Below are positions 1-7,171 of a stretch of DNA of 35,545 nucleotides, piece by piece; positions within the stretch are counted from its first letter, which is position 1; the number at the start of each line of letters is the position of its first letter. The stretch lies in the NCBI RefSeq assembly GCF_000003605.2, contig NW_003124225.1, forward strand, positions 1-35,545, in the 5' to 3' direction. The translations under genes and the position numbers were made by a program. This DNA is from Saccoglossus kowalevskii (lineage: Eukaryota; Hemichordata; Enteropneusta; Harrimaniidae). The notes below the pieces were generated by a model. The model was not told the origin of the DNA. It was given only the letters and a program-made list of their open reading frames with translations, and searched no databases.

Positions 1-31
1 AAGATCATTGGTTCAACCCCCATCTAAGGCT
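1..31 (+). tRNA. tRNA-Thr(CGT), 3' part only
   Basis: Cut by the window edge; starts at base 43. T51 and A68, a combination of two lineages. Confidence 0.8.
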
Positions 32-134
32 CAGTTTCAATTATTTTAGATTTATAAAGTACAGTCAATCTAACGATATTCTATGAATGAAAATATTTTC
101 TTTTGTTCTGTCTTTGTGCAACATGTCGCCTCAG

Positions 135-145
135 TGGCCAAGTGG
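135..145 (+). promoter_or_regulatory. Internal A box (example, first complete unit)
   Basis: TGGCCAAGTGG at tRNA positions 8-19 fits the eukaryotic A-box consensus TRGYNNARNGG, one half of the internal promoter bound by TFIIIC. The same sequence is present in nearly every unit. Exceptions are units with D-loop or D-stem changes, such as those at 296, 5496, 8346 and 20096. Confidence 0.85.
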
Positions 146-177
146 TAAGGCGTCGGTCTCGTAAACCGAAGATCATG

Positions 178-188
178 GGTTCAACCCC
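178..188 (+). promoter_or_regulatory. Internal B box (example, first complete unit)
   Basis: GGTTCAACCCC in the T arm fits the B-box consensus GGTTCRANNCC, the main TFIIIC contact. It is damaged in two recurring lineages: G53 changed to A (GATTCAACC) and T55 changed to A (GGTACAACC). Units of those lineages are expected to bind TFIIIC weakly. Confidence 0.85.
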
Positions 189-199
189 CATCTGAGGCT

Positions 200-295
200 C
201 AGTTTCAATTATTTTAGATTCATAAAGTACAGTCAATCTAACGATAGTCTATGAATAAAGATAATTTCTTTTGTTCTGTATTTGTTCGACATGTC
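200..295 (+). repeat. Spacer classes (example of ordinary class)
   Basis: Most spacers begin CAGTTTCAATTATTTTAGATT and end in one of two forms, TTTGTGCAACATGTC or TTTGTTCGACATGTC, just before the next GCCTCAG. They differ by a handful of linked bases (TTTATAAAG or TTCATAAAG; GATATTC or GATAGTC or CATTATTC; GAAAATATTTTC or GAAGATAATTTC or AAAGATAATTTC). The linked differences define sublineages and travel with particular tRNA variants. No open reading frame or second promoter is evident. Confidence 0.8.
212..215 (+). terminator. Pol III TTTT terminator (example)
   Basis: TTTT begins 13 bases after the discriminator base of the unit at 128-199. The same run sits at the same distance in nearly every spacer, including the diverged class-C spacers (for example 380-383 after the unit at 296). 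A transcript ending here would carry a short 3' trailer. A second T-rich patch (ATTTTCTTTTG or a longer T run) lies about 20-30 bases before the next gene as a possible back-up stop. Confidence 0.7.
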
Positions 296-367
296 GCCTC
301 AGTGGCCATGTGGTAAGGCGTCGGTCTCGTAAACCGAAGATCATGGGTTCAACCCCCATCTGAGGCA
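296..367 (+). tRNA. tRNA-Thr(CGT)
   Basis: Stems all pair. A15 changed to T inside the A box. Base 73 is A and a class-C spacer follows, as if a normal 3' end joined a class-C spacer. Confidence 0.85.
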
Positions 368-463
368 TAGATACAACTGTTTTAGATTCATAAAATACAG
401 TTAATCTAACGATAGTTTATGAATGAGGGCATTTTTTTTTTTTTTGTATTTGTGCAACATGTC
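368..463 (+). repeat. Class-C spacer with long T run (example)
   Basis: This diverged spacer begins TAGATACAACTG and contains CAGTTAATCTAACGATAGTTTATGAATGAGGGCA followed in halves by a poly-T run. It follows essentially every unit carrying A53 and A72. The T run is 14 bases here (432-445) and 7-9 bases in most other copies, so its length drifts by slippage and accounts for the 166-168 base spread in unit length. Confidence 0.8.
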
Positions 464-535
464 GCCTCAGTGGCCAAGTGGTAAGGCGTCGGTCTCGTAA
501 ACCGAAGATCATTGGTTCAACCCCCATCTGAGGCT
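464..535 (+). tRNA. tRNA-Thr(CGT), T51 lineage
   Basis: One T-stem mismatch, T51-C63 (ATTGG in place of ATGGG); otherwise consensus. Preceded by the longest T run in the window. Confidence 0.82.
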
Positions 536-631
536 CAGTTTCAATTATTTTAGATTTATAAAGTACAGTCAATCTAACATTATTCTATGAATGAAGATAA
601 TTTCTTTTGTTCTGTATTTGTTCGACATGTC

Positions 632-702
632 GCCTCAGTGGCCAAGTGGTAAGGCGTCGGTCTCGTAAACCGAAGATCATGGGTTCAACCCCCATCTGAG
701 CT
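632..702 (+). tRNA. tRNA-Thr(CGT), acceptor one base short
   Basis: One G lost from the 3' acceptor strand (CTGAGC); the rest is consensus. First of three adjacent units with indels. Confidence 0.65.
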
Positions 703-797
703 CAGTTTCAATTATTTTAGATTTATAAAGTACAGTCAATCTAACATTATTCTATGAATGAAAATATTTTCTTTGTTCTGTATTTGTTCGACATGTC

Positions 798-870
798 GCC
801 TCCAGTGGACCAAGTGGTAAGGCTTCGGTCTCGTAACCGAAGATCATGGGTTCAACCCCCATCTAAGGCT
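798..870 (+). pseudogene. tRNA-Thr-like, multiple indels
   Basis: Extra C in the acceptor, extra A before the D stem, G26 to T, one A lost from the anticodon loop, A68. The cloverleaf is disrupted; either a decayed copy or unpolished sequence. Confidence 0.6.
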
Positions 871-965
871 CAGTTTCAATTATTTAGATTTATAAAGTAC
901 TGTCAGTCTAACGATATTCTATGAATGAAAATATTTTCTTTTGTTCTGTCTTTGTGCAACATGTC

Positions 966-1038
966 GCTCAGTGGCCAAGTGGTAAGGCGTCGGTATCGTG
1001 AACCGAAGATCATGGGTTTAACCCCCCCATCGAAGGCT
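966..1038 (+). pseudogene. tRNA-Thr-like, multiple changes
   Basis: One C lost at the 5' end, A32, G37, C56 region changed (GGTTTAACC), extra Cs in the T arm and a changed 3' acceptor (CGAAGGC). CGT is still in the loop. Confidence 0.6.
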
Positions 1039-1134
1039 CAGTTGCAATTATTTTAGATTTATAAAGTACAGTCAGTCTAACGATATTCTATGAATGAAAA
1101 TATTTTCTTTTGTTCTGTCTTTGTGCAACATGTC

Positions 1135-1206
1135 GCCTCAGTGGCCAAGTGGTAAGGCGTCGGTCTCGTAAACCGAAGATCATGGGTTCAACCCCCATCT
1201 GAGGCT
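1135..1206 (+). tRNA. tRNA-Thr(CGT)
   Basis: Perfect copy. Confidence 0.93.
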
Positions 1207-1302
1207 CAGTTTCAATTATTTTAGATTCATAAAGTACAGTCAATCTAACGATAGTCTATGAATAAAGATAATTTCTTTTGTTCTGTATTTGTTCGACATG
1301 TC

Positions 1303-1374
1303 GCCTCAGTGGCCAAGTGGTAAGGCGTCGGTCTCGTAAACCGAAGATCATGGATTCAACCCCTATCTGAGGAA
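1303..1374 (+). tRNA. tRNA-Thr(CGT), A53/A72 lineage
   Basis: A53 (T-stem mismatch, weak B box), T63 wobble, A72 (G1-A72). Class-C spacer follows. Confidence 0.65.
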
Positions 1375-1470
1375 TAGATACAACTGTTTTAGATTCATAA
1401 AATACAGTTAATCTAACGATAGTTTATGAATGAGGGCATTTTTTTTTGTTTTGTATTTGTGCAACATGTC

Positions 1471-1542
1471 GCCTCAGTGGCCAAGTGGTAAGGCGTCGGT
1501 CTCGTAAACCGAAGATCATTGGTTCAACTCCCATCTGAGGCT
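1471..1542 (+). tRNA. tRNA-Thr(CGT), T51 lineage
   Basis: T51-C63 mismatch; T60 in the T loop. Confidence 0.8.
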
Positions 1543-1638
1543 CAGTTTCAATTATTTTAGATTTATAAAGTACAGTCAATCTAACGATATTCTATGAATG
1601 AAGATAATTTCTTTTGTTCTGTATTTGTTCGACATGTC

Positions 1639-1710
1639 GCCTCAGTGGCCAAGTGGTAAGGCGTCGGTCTCGTAAACCGAAGATCATGGATTCAACCCCT
1701 ATCTGAGGAA
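1639..1710 (+). tRNA. tRNA-Thr(CGT), A53/A72 lineage
   Basis: A53, T63 wobble, A72; class-C spacer follows. Confidence 0.65.
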
Positions 1711-1806
1711 TAGATACAACTGTTTTAGATTCATAAAATACAGTTAATCTAACGATAGTTTATGAATGAGGGCATTTTTTTTTGTTTTGTATTTGTGCAA
1801 CATGTC

Positions 1807-1878
1807 GCCTCAGTGGCCAAGTGGTAAGGCGTCCGTCTCGTAAACCGAAGATCATGGGTTCAACCCCCATCTGAGGCT
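1807..1878 (+). tRNA. tRNA-Thr(CGT)
   Basis: One anticodon-stem mismatch, C29-C41; otherwise consensus. Confidence 0.8.
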
Positions 1879-1974
1879 CAGTTTCAATTATTTTAGATTT
1901 ATAAAGTACAGTCAATCTAACGATATTCTATGAATGAAAATATTTTCTTTTGTTCTGTCTTTGTGCAACATGTC

Positions 1975-2046
1975 GCCTCAGTGGCCAAGTGGTACGGCGT
2001 CGGTCTCGTAAACCGAAGATCATGGGTTCAACCCCCATCTGAGGCT
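1975..2046 (+). tRNA. tRNA-Thr(CGT)
   Basis: C21 in place of conserved A21; all stems pair. Confidence 0.85.
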
Positions 2047-2142
2047 CAGTTTCAATTATTTTAGATTTATAAAGTACAGTCAATCTAACGATATTCTATG
2101 AATGAAAATATTTTCTTTTGTTCTGTCTTTGTGCAACATGTC

Positions 2143-2214
2143 GCCTCAGTGGCCAAGTGGTAAGGCGTCGGTCTCGTAAAACGAAGATCATGGGTTCAAC
2201 CCCTATCTAAGGCT
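2143..2214 (+). tRNA. tRNA-Thr(CGT)
   Basis: A40 (G30-A40 mismatch), T63 wobble, A68 (C5-A68 mismatch). Confidence 0.7.
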
Positions 2215-2310
2215 CAGTTTCAATTATTTTAGATTTATAAAGTACAGTCAATCTAACGATATTCTATGAATAAAGATAATTTCTTTTGTTCTGTATTTGT
2301 TCGACATGTC

Positions 2311-2382
2311 GCCTCAGTGGCCAAGTGGTAAGGCGTCGGTCTCGTAAACCGAAGATCATGGATTCAACCCCCATCTGAGGAA
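2311..2382 (+). tRNA. tRNA-Thr(CGT), A53/A72 lineage
   Basis: A53 and A72; class-C spacer follows. Confidence 0.65.
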
Positions 2383-2476
2383 TAGATACAACTGTTTTAG
2401 ATTCATAAAATACAGTTAATCTAACGATAGTTTATGAATGAGGGCATTTTTTTGTTTTGTATTTGTGCAACATGTC

Positions 2477-2548
2477 GCCTCAGTGGCCAAGTGGTACGGC
2501 GTCGGTCTCGTAAACCGAAGATCATGGGTTCAACCCCCATCTAAGGCT
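2477..2548 (+). tRNA. tRNA-Thr(CGT), A68 lineage
   Basis: C21; C5-A68 acceptor mismatch. Confidence 0.78.
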
Positions 2549-2644
2549 CAGTTTCAATTATTTTAGATTTATAAAGTACAGTCAGTCTAACGATATTCTA
2601 TGAATGAAAATATTTTCTTTTGTTCTGTCTTTGTGCAACATGTC

Positions 2645-2716
2645 GCCTCAGTGGCCAAGTGGTAAGGCGTCGGTCTCGTAAACCGAAGATCATGGGTTCA
2701 ACCCCTATCTGAGGCT
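2645..2716 (+). tRNA. tRNA-Thr(CGT)
   Basis: Only T63 (G51-T63 wobble) differs; all stems pair. Confidence 0.88.
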
Positions 2717-2812
2717 CAGTTTCAATTATTTTAGATTCATAAAGTACAGTCAATCTAACGATAGTCTATGAATAAAGATAATTTCTTTTGTTCTGTATTT
2801 GTTCAACATGTC

Positions 2813-2884
2813 GCCTCAGTGGCCAAGTGGTAAGGCGTCGGTCTCGTAAACCGAAGATCATGGATTCAACCCCTATCTGAGGAA
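2813..2884 (+). tRNA. tRNA-Thr(CGT), A53/A72 lineage
   Basis: A53, T63 wobble, A72; class-C spacer follows. Upstream spacer reads GTTCAACATG, a mix of the two usual forms. Confidence 0.65.
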
Positions 2885-2980
2885 TAGATACAACTGTTTT
2901 AGATTCATAAAATACAGTTAATCTAACGATAGTTTATGAATGAGGGCATTTTTTTTTGTTTTGTATTTGTGCAACATGTC

Positions 2981-3052
2981 GCCTCAGTGGCCAAGTGGTA
3001 AGGCGTCGGTCTCGTAAACCGAAGATCATTGGTTCAACCCCCATCTGAGGCT
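2981..3052 (+). tRNA. tRNA-Thr(CGT), T51 lineage
   Basis: T51-C63 mismatch only. Confidence 0.82.
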
Positions 3053-3148
3053 CAGTTTCAATTATTTTAGATTTATAAAGTACTGTCAGTCTAACGATAG
3101 TCTATGAATAAAGATAATTTCTTTTGTTCTGTATTTGTTCGACATGTC

Positions 3149-3220
3149 GCCTCAGTGGCCAAGTGGTAAGGCGTCGGTCTCGTAAACCGAAGATCATGGA
3201 TTCAACCCCCATCTGAGGAA
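3149..3220 (+). tRNA. tRNA-Thr(CGT), A53/A72 lineage
   Basis: A53 and A72; class-C spacer follows. Confidence 0.65.
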
Positions 3221-3315
3221 TAGATACAACTGTTTTAGATTCATAAAATACAGTTAATCTAACGATAGTTTATGAATGAGGGCATTTTTTTTGTTTTGTA
3301 TTTGTGCAACATGTC

Positions 3316-3387
3316 GCCTCAGTGGCCAAGTGGTAAGGCGTCGGTCTCGTAAACCGAAGATCATGGGTTCAACCCCCATCTAAGGCT
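3316..3387 (+). tRNA. tRNA-Thr(CGT), A68 lineage
   Basis: One acceptor mismatch, C5-A68; otherwise consensus. Confidence 0.82.
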
Positions 3388-3483
3388 CAGTTTCAATTAT
3401 TTTAGATTTATAAAGTACAGTCAGTCTAACGATATTCTATGAATGAAAATATTTTCTTTGGTTCTGTCTTTGTGCAACATGTC

Positions 3484-3555
3484 GCCTCAGTGGCCAAGTG
3501 GTAAGGCGTCGGTCTCGTAAACCGAAGATCATGGGTTCAACCCCCATCTGAGGCT
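3484..3555 (+). tRNA. tRNA-Thr(CGT)
   Basis: Perfect copy. Confidence 0.93.
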
Positions 3556-3651
3556 CAGTTTCAATTATTTTAGATTCATAAAGTACAGTCAATCTAACGA
3601 TAGTCTATGAATAAAGATAATTTCTTTTGTTTTGTATTTGTGCAACATGTC

Positions 3652-3723
3652 GCCTCAGTGGCCAAGTGGTAAGGCGTCGGTCTCGTAAACCGAAGATCAT
3701 TGGTTCAACCCCCATCTGAGGCT
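3652..3723 (+). tRNA. tRNA-Thr(CGT), T51 lineage
   Basis: T51-C63 mismatch only. Confidence 0.82.
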
Positions 3724-3819
3724 CAGTTTCAATTATTTTAGATTTATAAAGTACAGTCAATCTAACATTATTCTATGAATGAAGATAATTTCTTTTGTTC
3801 TGTATTTGTTCGACATGTC

Positions 3820-3891
3820 GCCTCAGTGGCCAAGTGGTAAGGTGTCGGTCTCGTAAACCGAAGATTATGGGTACAACCCCCATCTAAGGCT
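3820..3891 (+). tRNA. tRNA-Thr(CGT), A55 lineage
   Basis: T48, A55 (breaks T loop and B box), A68; also T25 wobble. Probable non-functional copy. Confidence 0.6.
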
Positions 3892-3987
3892 CAGTTTCAA
3901 TTATTTTAGATTTATAAAGTACAGTCAATCTAAAGATATTCTATGAATGAAAATATTTTCTTTTGTTCTGTCTTTGCGCAACATGTC

Positions 3988-4059
3988 GCCTCAGTGGCCA
4001 AGTGGTAAGGCGTCGGTCTCGTAAACCGAAGATCATGGGTTCAACCCCCATCTGAGGCT
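3988..4059 (+). tRNA. tRNA-Thr(CGT)
   Basis: Perfect copy. Confidence 0.93.
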
Positions 4060-4155
4060 CAGTTTCAATTATTTTAGATTTATAAAGTACAGTCAATCTA
4101 ACGATATTCTATGAATGAAAATATTTTCTTTTGTTCTGTCTTTGTGCAACATGTC

Positions 4156-4227
4156 GCCTCAGTGGCCAAGTGGTACGGCGTCGGTCTCGTAAACCGAAGA
4201 TCATGGGTTCAACCCCCATCTGAGGCT
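4156..4227 (+). tRNA. tRNA-Thr(CGT)
   Basis: C21; all stems pair. Confidence 0.85.
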
Positions 4228-4323
4228 CAGTTTCAATTATTTTAGATTTATAAAGTACAGTCAATCTAACGATATTCTATGAATGAAAATATTTTCTTTT
4301 GTTCTGTCTTTGTGCAACATGTC

Positions 4324-4395
4324 GCCTCAGTGGCCAAGTGGTAAGGCGTCGGTCTCGTAAAATGAAGATCATGGGTTCAACCCCTATCTAAGGCT
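4324..4395 (+). tRNA. tRNA-Thr(CGT)
   Basis: A40 and T41 in the anticodon stem, T63 wobble, A68. Confidence 0.68.
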
Positions 4396-4491
4396 CAGTT
4401 TCAATTATTTTAGATTTATAAAGTACAGTCAATCTAACGATATTCTATGAATAAAGATAATTTCTTTTGTTCTGTATTTGTTCGACATGTC

Positions 4492-4563
4492 GCCTCAGTG
4501 GCCAAGTGGTAAGGCGTCGGTCTCGTAAACCGAAGATCATGGATTCAACCCCCATCTGAGGAA
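4492..4563 (+). tRNA. tRNA-Thr(CGT), A53/A72 lineage
   Basis: A53 and A72; class-C spacer follows. Confidence 0.65.
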
Positions 4564-4657
4564 TAGATACAACTGTTTTAGATTCATAAAATACAGTTAA
4601 TCTAACGATAGTTTATGAATGAGGGCATTTTTTTGTTTTGTATTTGTGCAACATGTC

Positions 4658-4729
4658 GCCTCAGTGGCCAAGTGGTACGGCGTCGGTCTCGTAAACCGAA
4701 GATCATGGGTTCAACCCCCATCTAAGGCT
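4658..4729 (+). tRNA. tRNA-Thr(CGT), A68 lineage
   Basis: C21; C5-A68 mismatch. Confidence 0.78.
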
Positions 4730-4825
4730 CAGTTTCAATTATTTTAGATTTATAAAGTACAGTCAGTCTAACGATATTCTATGAATGAAAATATTTTCTT
4801 TTGTTCTGTCTTTGTGCAACATGTC

Positions 4826-4897
4826 GCCTCAGTGGCCAAGTGGTAAGGCGTCGGTCTCGTAAACCGAAGATCATGGGTTCAACCCCTATCTGAGGCT
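4826..4897 (+). tRNA. tRNA-Thr(CGT)
   Basis: Only T63 wobble differs. Confidence 0.88.
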
Positions 4898-4993
4898 CAG
4901 TTTCAATTATTTTAGATTCATAAAGTACAGTCAATCTAATGATAGTCTATGAATAAAGATAATTTCTTTTGTTCTGTATTTGTTCGACATGTC

Positions 4994-5065
4994 GCCTCAG
5001 TGGCCAAGTGGTAAGGCGTCGGTCTCGAAAACCGAAGATCATGGATTCAACCCCCATCTGAGGAA
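4994..5065 (+). tRNA. tRNA-like with anticodon CGA (Ser-type)
   Basis: Loop CTCGAAA: T36 changed to A turns CGT into CGA, which would read UCG. A53 and A72 as well. The short variable loop is unlike a serine tRNA and the Thr identity base T36 is lost, so it is probably not charged normally. Confidence 0.65.
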
Positions 5066-5160
5066 TAGATACAACTGTTTTAGATTCATAAAGTACAGTT
5101 AATCTAACGATAGTTTATGAATGAGGGCATTTTTTTTGTTTTGTATTTGTGCAACATGTC

Positions 5161-5232
5161 GCCTCAGTGGCCAAGTGGTAAGGCGTCGGTCTCGTAAACC
5201 GAAGATCATGGGTTCAACCCCCATCTGAGGCT
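5161..5232 (+). tRNA. tRNA-Thr(CGT)
   Basis: Perfect copy. Confidence 0.93.
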
Positions 5233-5328
5233 CAGTTTCAATTATTTTAGATTTATAAAGTACAGTCAATCTAACGATATTCTATGAATGAAGATAATTT
5301 CTTTTGTTCTGTATTTGTTTGACATGTC

Positions 5329-5399
5329 GCCTCAGTGGCCAAGTGGTAAGGCGTCGGTCTCGTAAACCGAATATTATGGTACAACCCCTCTCTAAGGCT
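5329..5399 (+). pseudogene. tRNA-Thr-like, T arm broken
   Basis: Variable loop and T arm read ATATTATGGTACAACC with one base lost and the 3' T-stem strand changed (CTCT); A68. CGT loop intact, but no good T arm or B box. Confidence 0.65.
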
Positions 5400-5495
5400 C
5401 AGTTTCAATTATTTTAGAATCATAAAGTACTGTCAGTCTAACGATATTCTATGAATAAAAATATTTTCTTTTGTTCTGTCTTTGTGCAACATGTC

Positions 5496-5566
5496 GCCTC
5501 AGTGGCCAAGTGTAAGGCGTCGGTCTCGTAAACCGAAGATCATGGGTTCAACCCCTATCTAAGGCT
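5496..5566 (+). tRNA. tRNA-Thr(CGT), D loop one base short
   Basis: One G of the G18-G19 pair lost (AAGTGTAA), damaging the A box and the D-T loop contact. T63 wobble, A68. Confidence 0.6.
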
Positions 5567-5662
5567 CAGTTTCAATTATTTTAGATTTATAAAGTACAGT
5601 CAGTCTAACGATATTCTATGAATGAAAATATTTTCTTTTGTTCTGTCTTTGTGCAACATGTC

Positions 5663-5734
5663 GCCTCAGTGGCCAAGTGGTAAGCCGTCGGTCTTGTAAA
5701 CCGAAGATCATGGGTTCTACCCCCATCTGAGGCT
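5663..5734 (+). tRNA. tRNA-Thr(TGT)
   Basis: Loop CTTGTAA: C34 to T gives anticodon TGT, still threonine (ACA). C24 breaks the D stem (C11-C24) and T57 changes the T loop. Confidence 0.65.
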
Positions 5735-5830
5735 CAGTTTCAGTTATTTTAGATTCATAAAGTACAGTCAATCTAACGATAGTCTTTGAATAAAGATAAT
5801 TTCTTTTGTTCTGTATTTGTTTGACATGTC

Positions 5831-5902
5831 GCCTCAGTAGCCAAGTGGTAAGGCGTCGGTCTCGTAAACTGAAGATCATGGGTTCAACCCCAATCTGAGG
5901 CT
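5831..5902 (+). tRNA. tRNA-Thr(CGT)
   Basis: A9, T41 wobble, A63 (G51-A63 mismatch). Confidence 0.7.
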
Positions 5903-5998
5903 CAGTTTCAATTATTTTAGATTCATAAAGTACAGTCAATCTAACGATAGTCTATGAATAAAGATAATTTCTTTTGTTCTGTATTTGTTCGACATGTC

Positions 5999-6070
5999 GC
6001 CTCAGTGGCCAAGTGGTAAGGCGTCGGTCTCGTAAACCGAAGATCATGGATTCAACCCCCATCTGAGGAA
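5999..6070 (+). tRNA. tRNA-Thr(CGT), A53/A72 lineage
   Basis: A53 and A72; class-C spacer beginning AGAGATAC and lacking the long T run. Confidence 0.65.
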
Positions 6071-6165
6071 GAGATACAACTGTTTTAGATTCATAAAGTA
6101 CAGTTAATCTAACGATAGTTTATGAATGAGGGCATTTCTTTTATTCTGTATTTGTTCGACATGTC

Positions 6166-6237
6166 GCCTCAGTGGCCAAGTGGTAAGGCGTCGGTCTCGT
6201 AAACCGAAGATCATGGATTCAACCCCCATCTGAGGAA
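6166..6237 (+). tRNA. tRNA-Thr(CGT), A53/A72 lineage
   Basis: A53 and A72; class-C spacer follows. Confidence 0.65.
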
Positions 6238-6332
6238 TAGATACAACTCTTTTAGATTCATAAAGTACAGTTAATCTAACGATAGTTTATGAATGAGGGC
6301 ATTTTTTTTGTTTTGTATTTGTGCAACATGTC

Positions 6333-6404
6333 GCCTCAGTGGCCAAGTGGTAAGGTGTCGGTCTCGTAAACCGAAGATCATGGGTTCAACCCCCATCTGA
6401 GGCT
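6333..6404 (+). tRNA. tRNA-Thr(CGT)
   Basis: T25 (G10-T25 wobble) only. Confidence 0.87.
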
Positions 6405-6500
6405 CAGTTTCAATTATTTTAGATTTATAATGTACAGTCAATCTAACGATATTCTATGAATGAAGATAATTTCTTTTGTTCTGTATTTGTTCGACATGTC

Positions 6501-6571
6501 GCCTCAGTGGCCAAGTGGTAAGGCGTCGGTCTCGTAAACCGATTATTATGGTACAACCCCCCTCTAAGGCT
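6501..6571 (+). pseudogene. tRNA-Thr-like, T arm broken
   Basis: After ACCGA the sequence is TTATTATGGTACAACC with one base lost and CCCTCT replacing the T-stem strand; A68. Second T-arm-deleted type. Confidence 0.65.
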
Positions 6572-6667
6572 CAGTTTCAATTATTTTAGATTCATAAAGT
6601 ACTGTCAGTCTAACGATATTCTATGAATAAAAATATTTTCTTTTGTTCTGTCTTTGTGCAACATGTC

Positions 6668-6739
6668 GCCTCAGTGGCCAAGTGGTAAGGCGTCGGTCTC
6701 GTAAACCGAAGATCATGGGTTCAACCCCCATCTAAGGCT
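6668..6739 (+). tRNA. tRNA-Thr(CGT), A68 lineage
   Basis: C5-A68 mismatch only. Confidence 0.82.
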
Positions 6740-6835
6740 CAGTTTCAATTATTTTAGATTTATAAAGTACAGTCAGTCTAACGATATTCTATGAATGAAA
6801 ATATTTTCTTTGGTTCTGTCTTTGTGCAACATGTC

Positions 6836-6907
6836 GCCTCAGTGGCCAAGTGGTAAGGCGTCGGTCTCGTAAACCGAAGATCATGGGTTCAACCCCCATC
6901 TGAGGCT
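6836..6907 (+). tRNA. tRNA-Thr(CGT)
   Basis: Perfect copy. Confidence 0.93.
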
Positions 6908-7003
6908 CAGTTTCAATTATTTTAGATTTATAAAGTACAGTCAATCTAACGATATTCTATGAATGAAGATAATTTCTTTTGTTCTGTATTTGTTCGACAT
7001 GTC

Positions 7004-7075
7004 GCCTCAGTGGCCAAGTGGTACGGCGTCGGTCTCGTAAACCGAAGATCATGGGTTCAACCCACATCTAAGGCG
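7004..7075 (+). tRNA. tRNA-Thr(CGT), A62/A68 lineage
   Basis: C21, A62 (G52-A62), A68; base 73 is G. Confidence 0.68.
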
Positions 7076-7171
7076 CAGTTTCAATTATTTTAGATTTATA
7101 AAGTACTGTCAGTCTAACGATATTCTATGAATGAAAATATTTTCTTTTGTTCGGTCTTTGTGCAACATGTC

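Larger units (their letters stand above)
128..199 (+). tRNA. tRNA-Thr(CGT), perfect reference copy
   Basis: This unit matches the array consensus at every base and is the best model for a working gene. All four stems pair with no mismatch. Loop CTCGTAA puts CGT at 34-36, so it should read ACG as threonine. Conserved tertiary bases are present: T8, A14, G18-G19, A21, T54-T55-C56, A58. The tRNA is intronless, CCA must be added after transcription, and the discriminator is T73. A and B boxes fit consensus and TTTT follows at 212-215. Eukaryotic cytosolic translation is the expected role; expression is not shown by the sequence. Confidence 0.93.
1975..2884 (+). repeat. Higher-order block, repeated at 4156-5065
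   Basis: Units at 1975, 2143, 2311, 2477, 2645 and 2813 correspond in order to those at 4156, 4324, 4492, 4658, 4826 and 4994, with a constant offset of 2,181 bases. Shared marks in order: C21; A40 with T63 and A68; A53/A72; C21 with A68; T63; A53/A72. The block recurs in part at 14389-15298 (offset 12,246) and at 21778-22351 (offset 19,803). Confidence 0.8.
4994..6907 (+). repeat. 12-unit block, copy 1 (repeated at 28327-30240)
   Basis: All twelve unit starts from 4994 to 6836 recur with an offset of exactly 23,333 bases at 28327 to 30169. Rare marks are shared in order: anticodon CGA, T-arm deletion, D-loop deletion, C24, A9, the AAGAGATAC spacer and a second T-arm deletion. This indicates a recent segmental duplication. 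Confidence 0.85.

Noticed and set aside
49..60. TTTATAAAG in the spacer as a TATA box
   Set aside because: It lies about 80 bases before the next gene, too far for a -30 element, and is replaced by TTCATAAAG in many spacers without other change.
4994..5065. Functional tRNA-Ser(CGA)
   Set aside because: The variable loop is five bases and the body is tRNA-Thr; the acceptor end and B box are also damaged.
5616..5939. Minus-strand open reading frame of 107 codons
   Set aside because: It is an antisense reading through two tRNA units and their spacers; the repeated QIGVEPMIF/QMGVEPMIF and LTTWLLRRHV/LTTWPLRRHV pieces are the reverse complement of the tRNA body. It is open only because chance variants removed stops.
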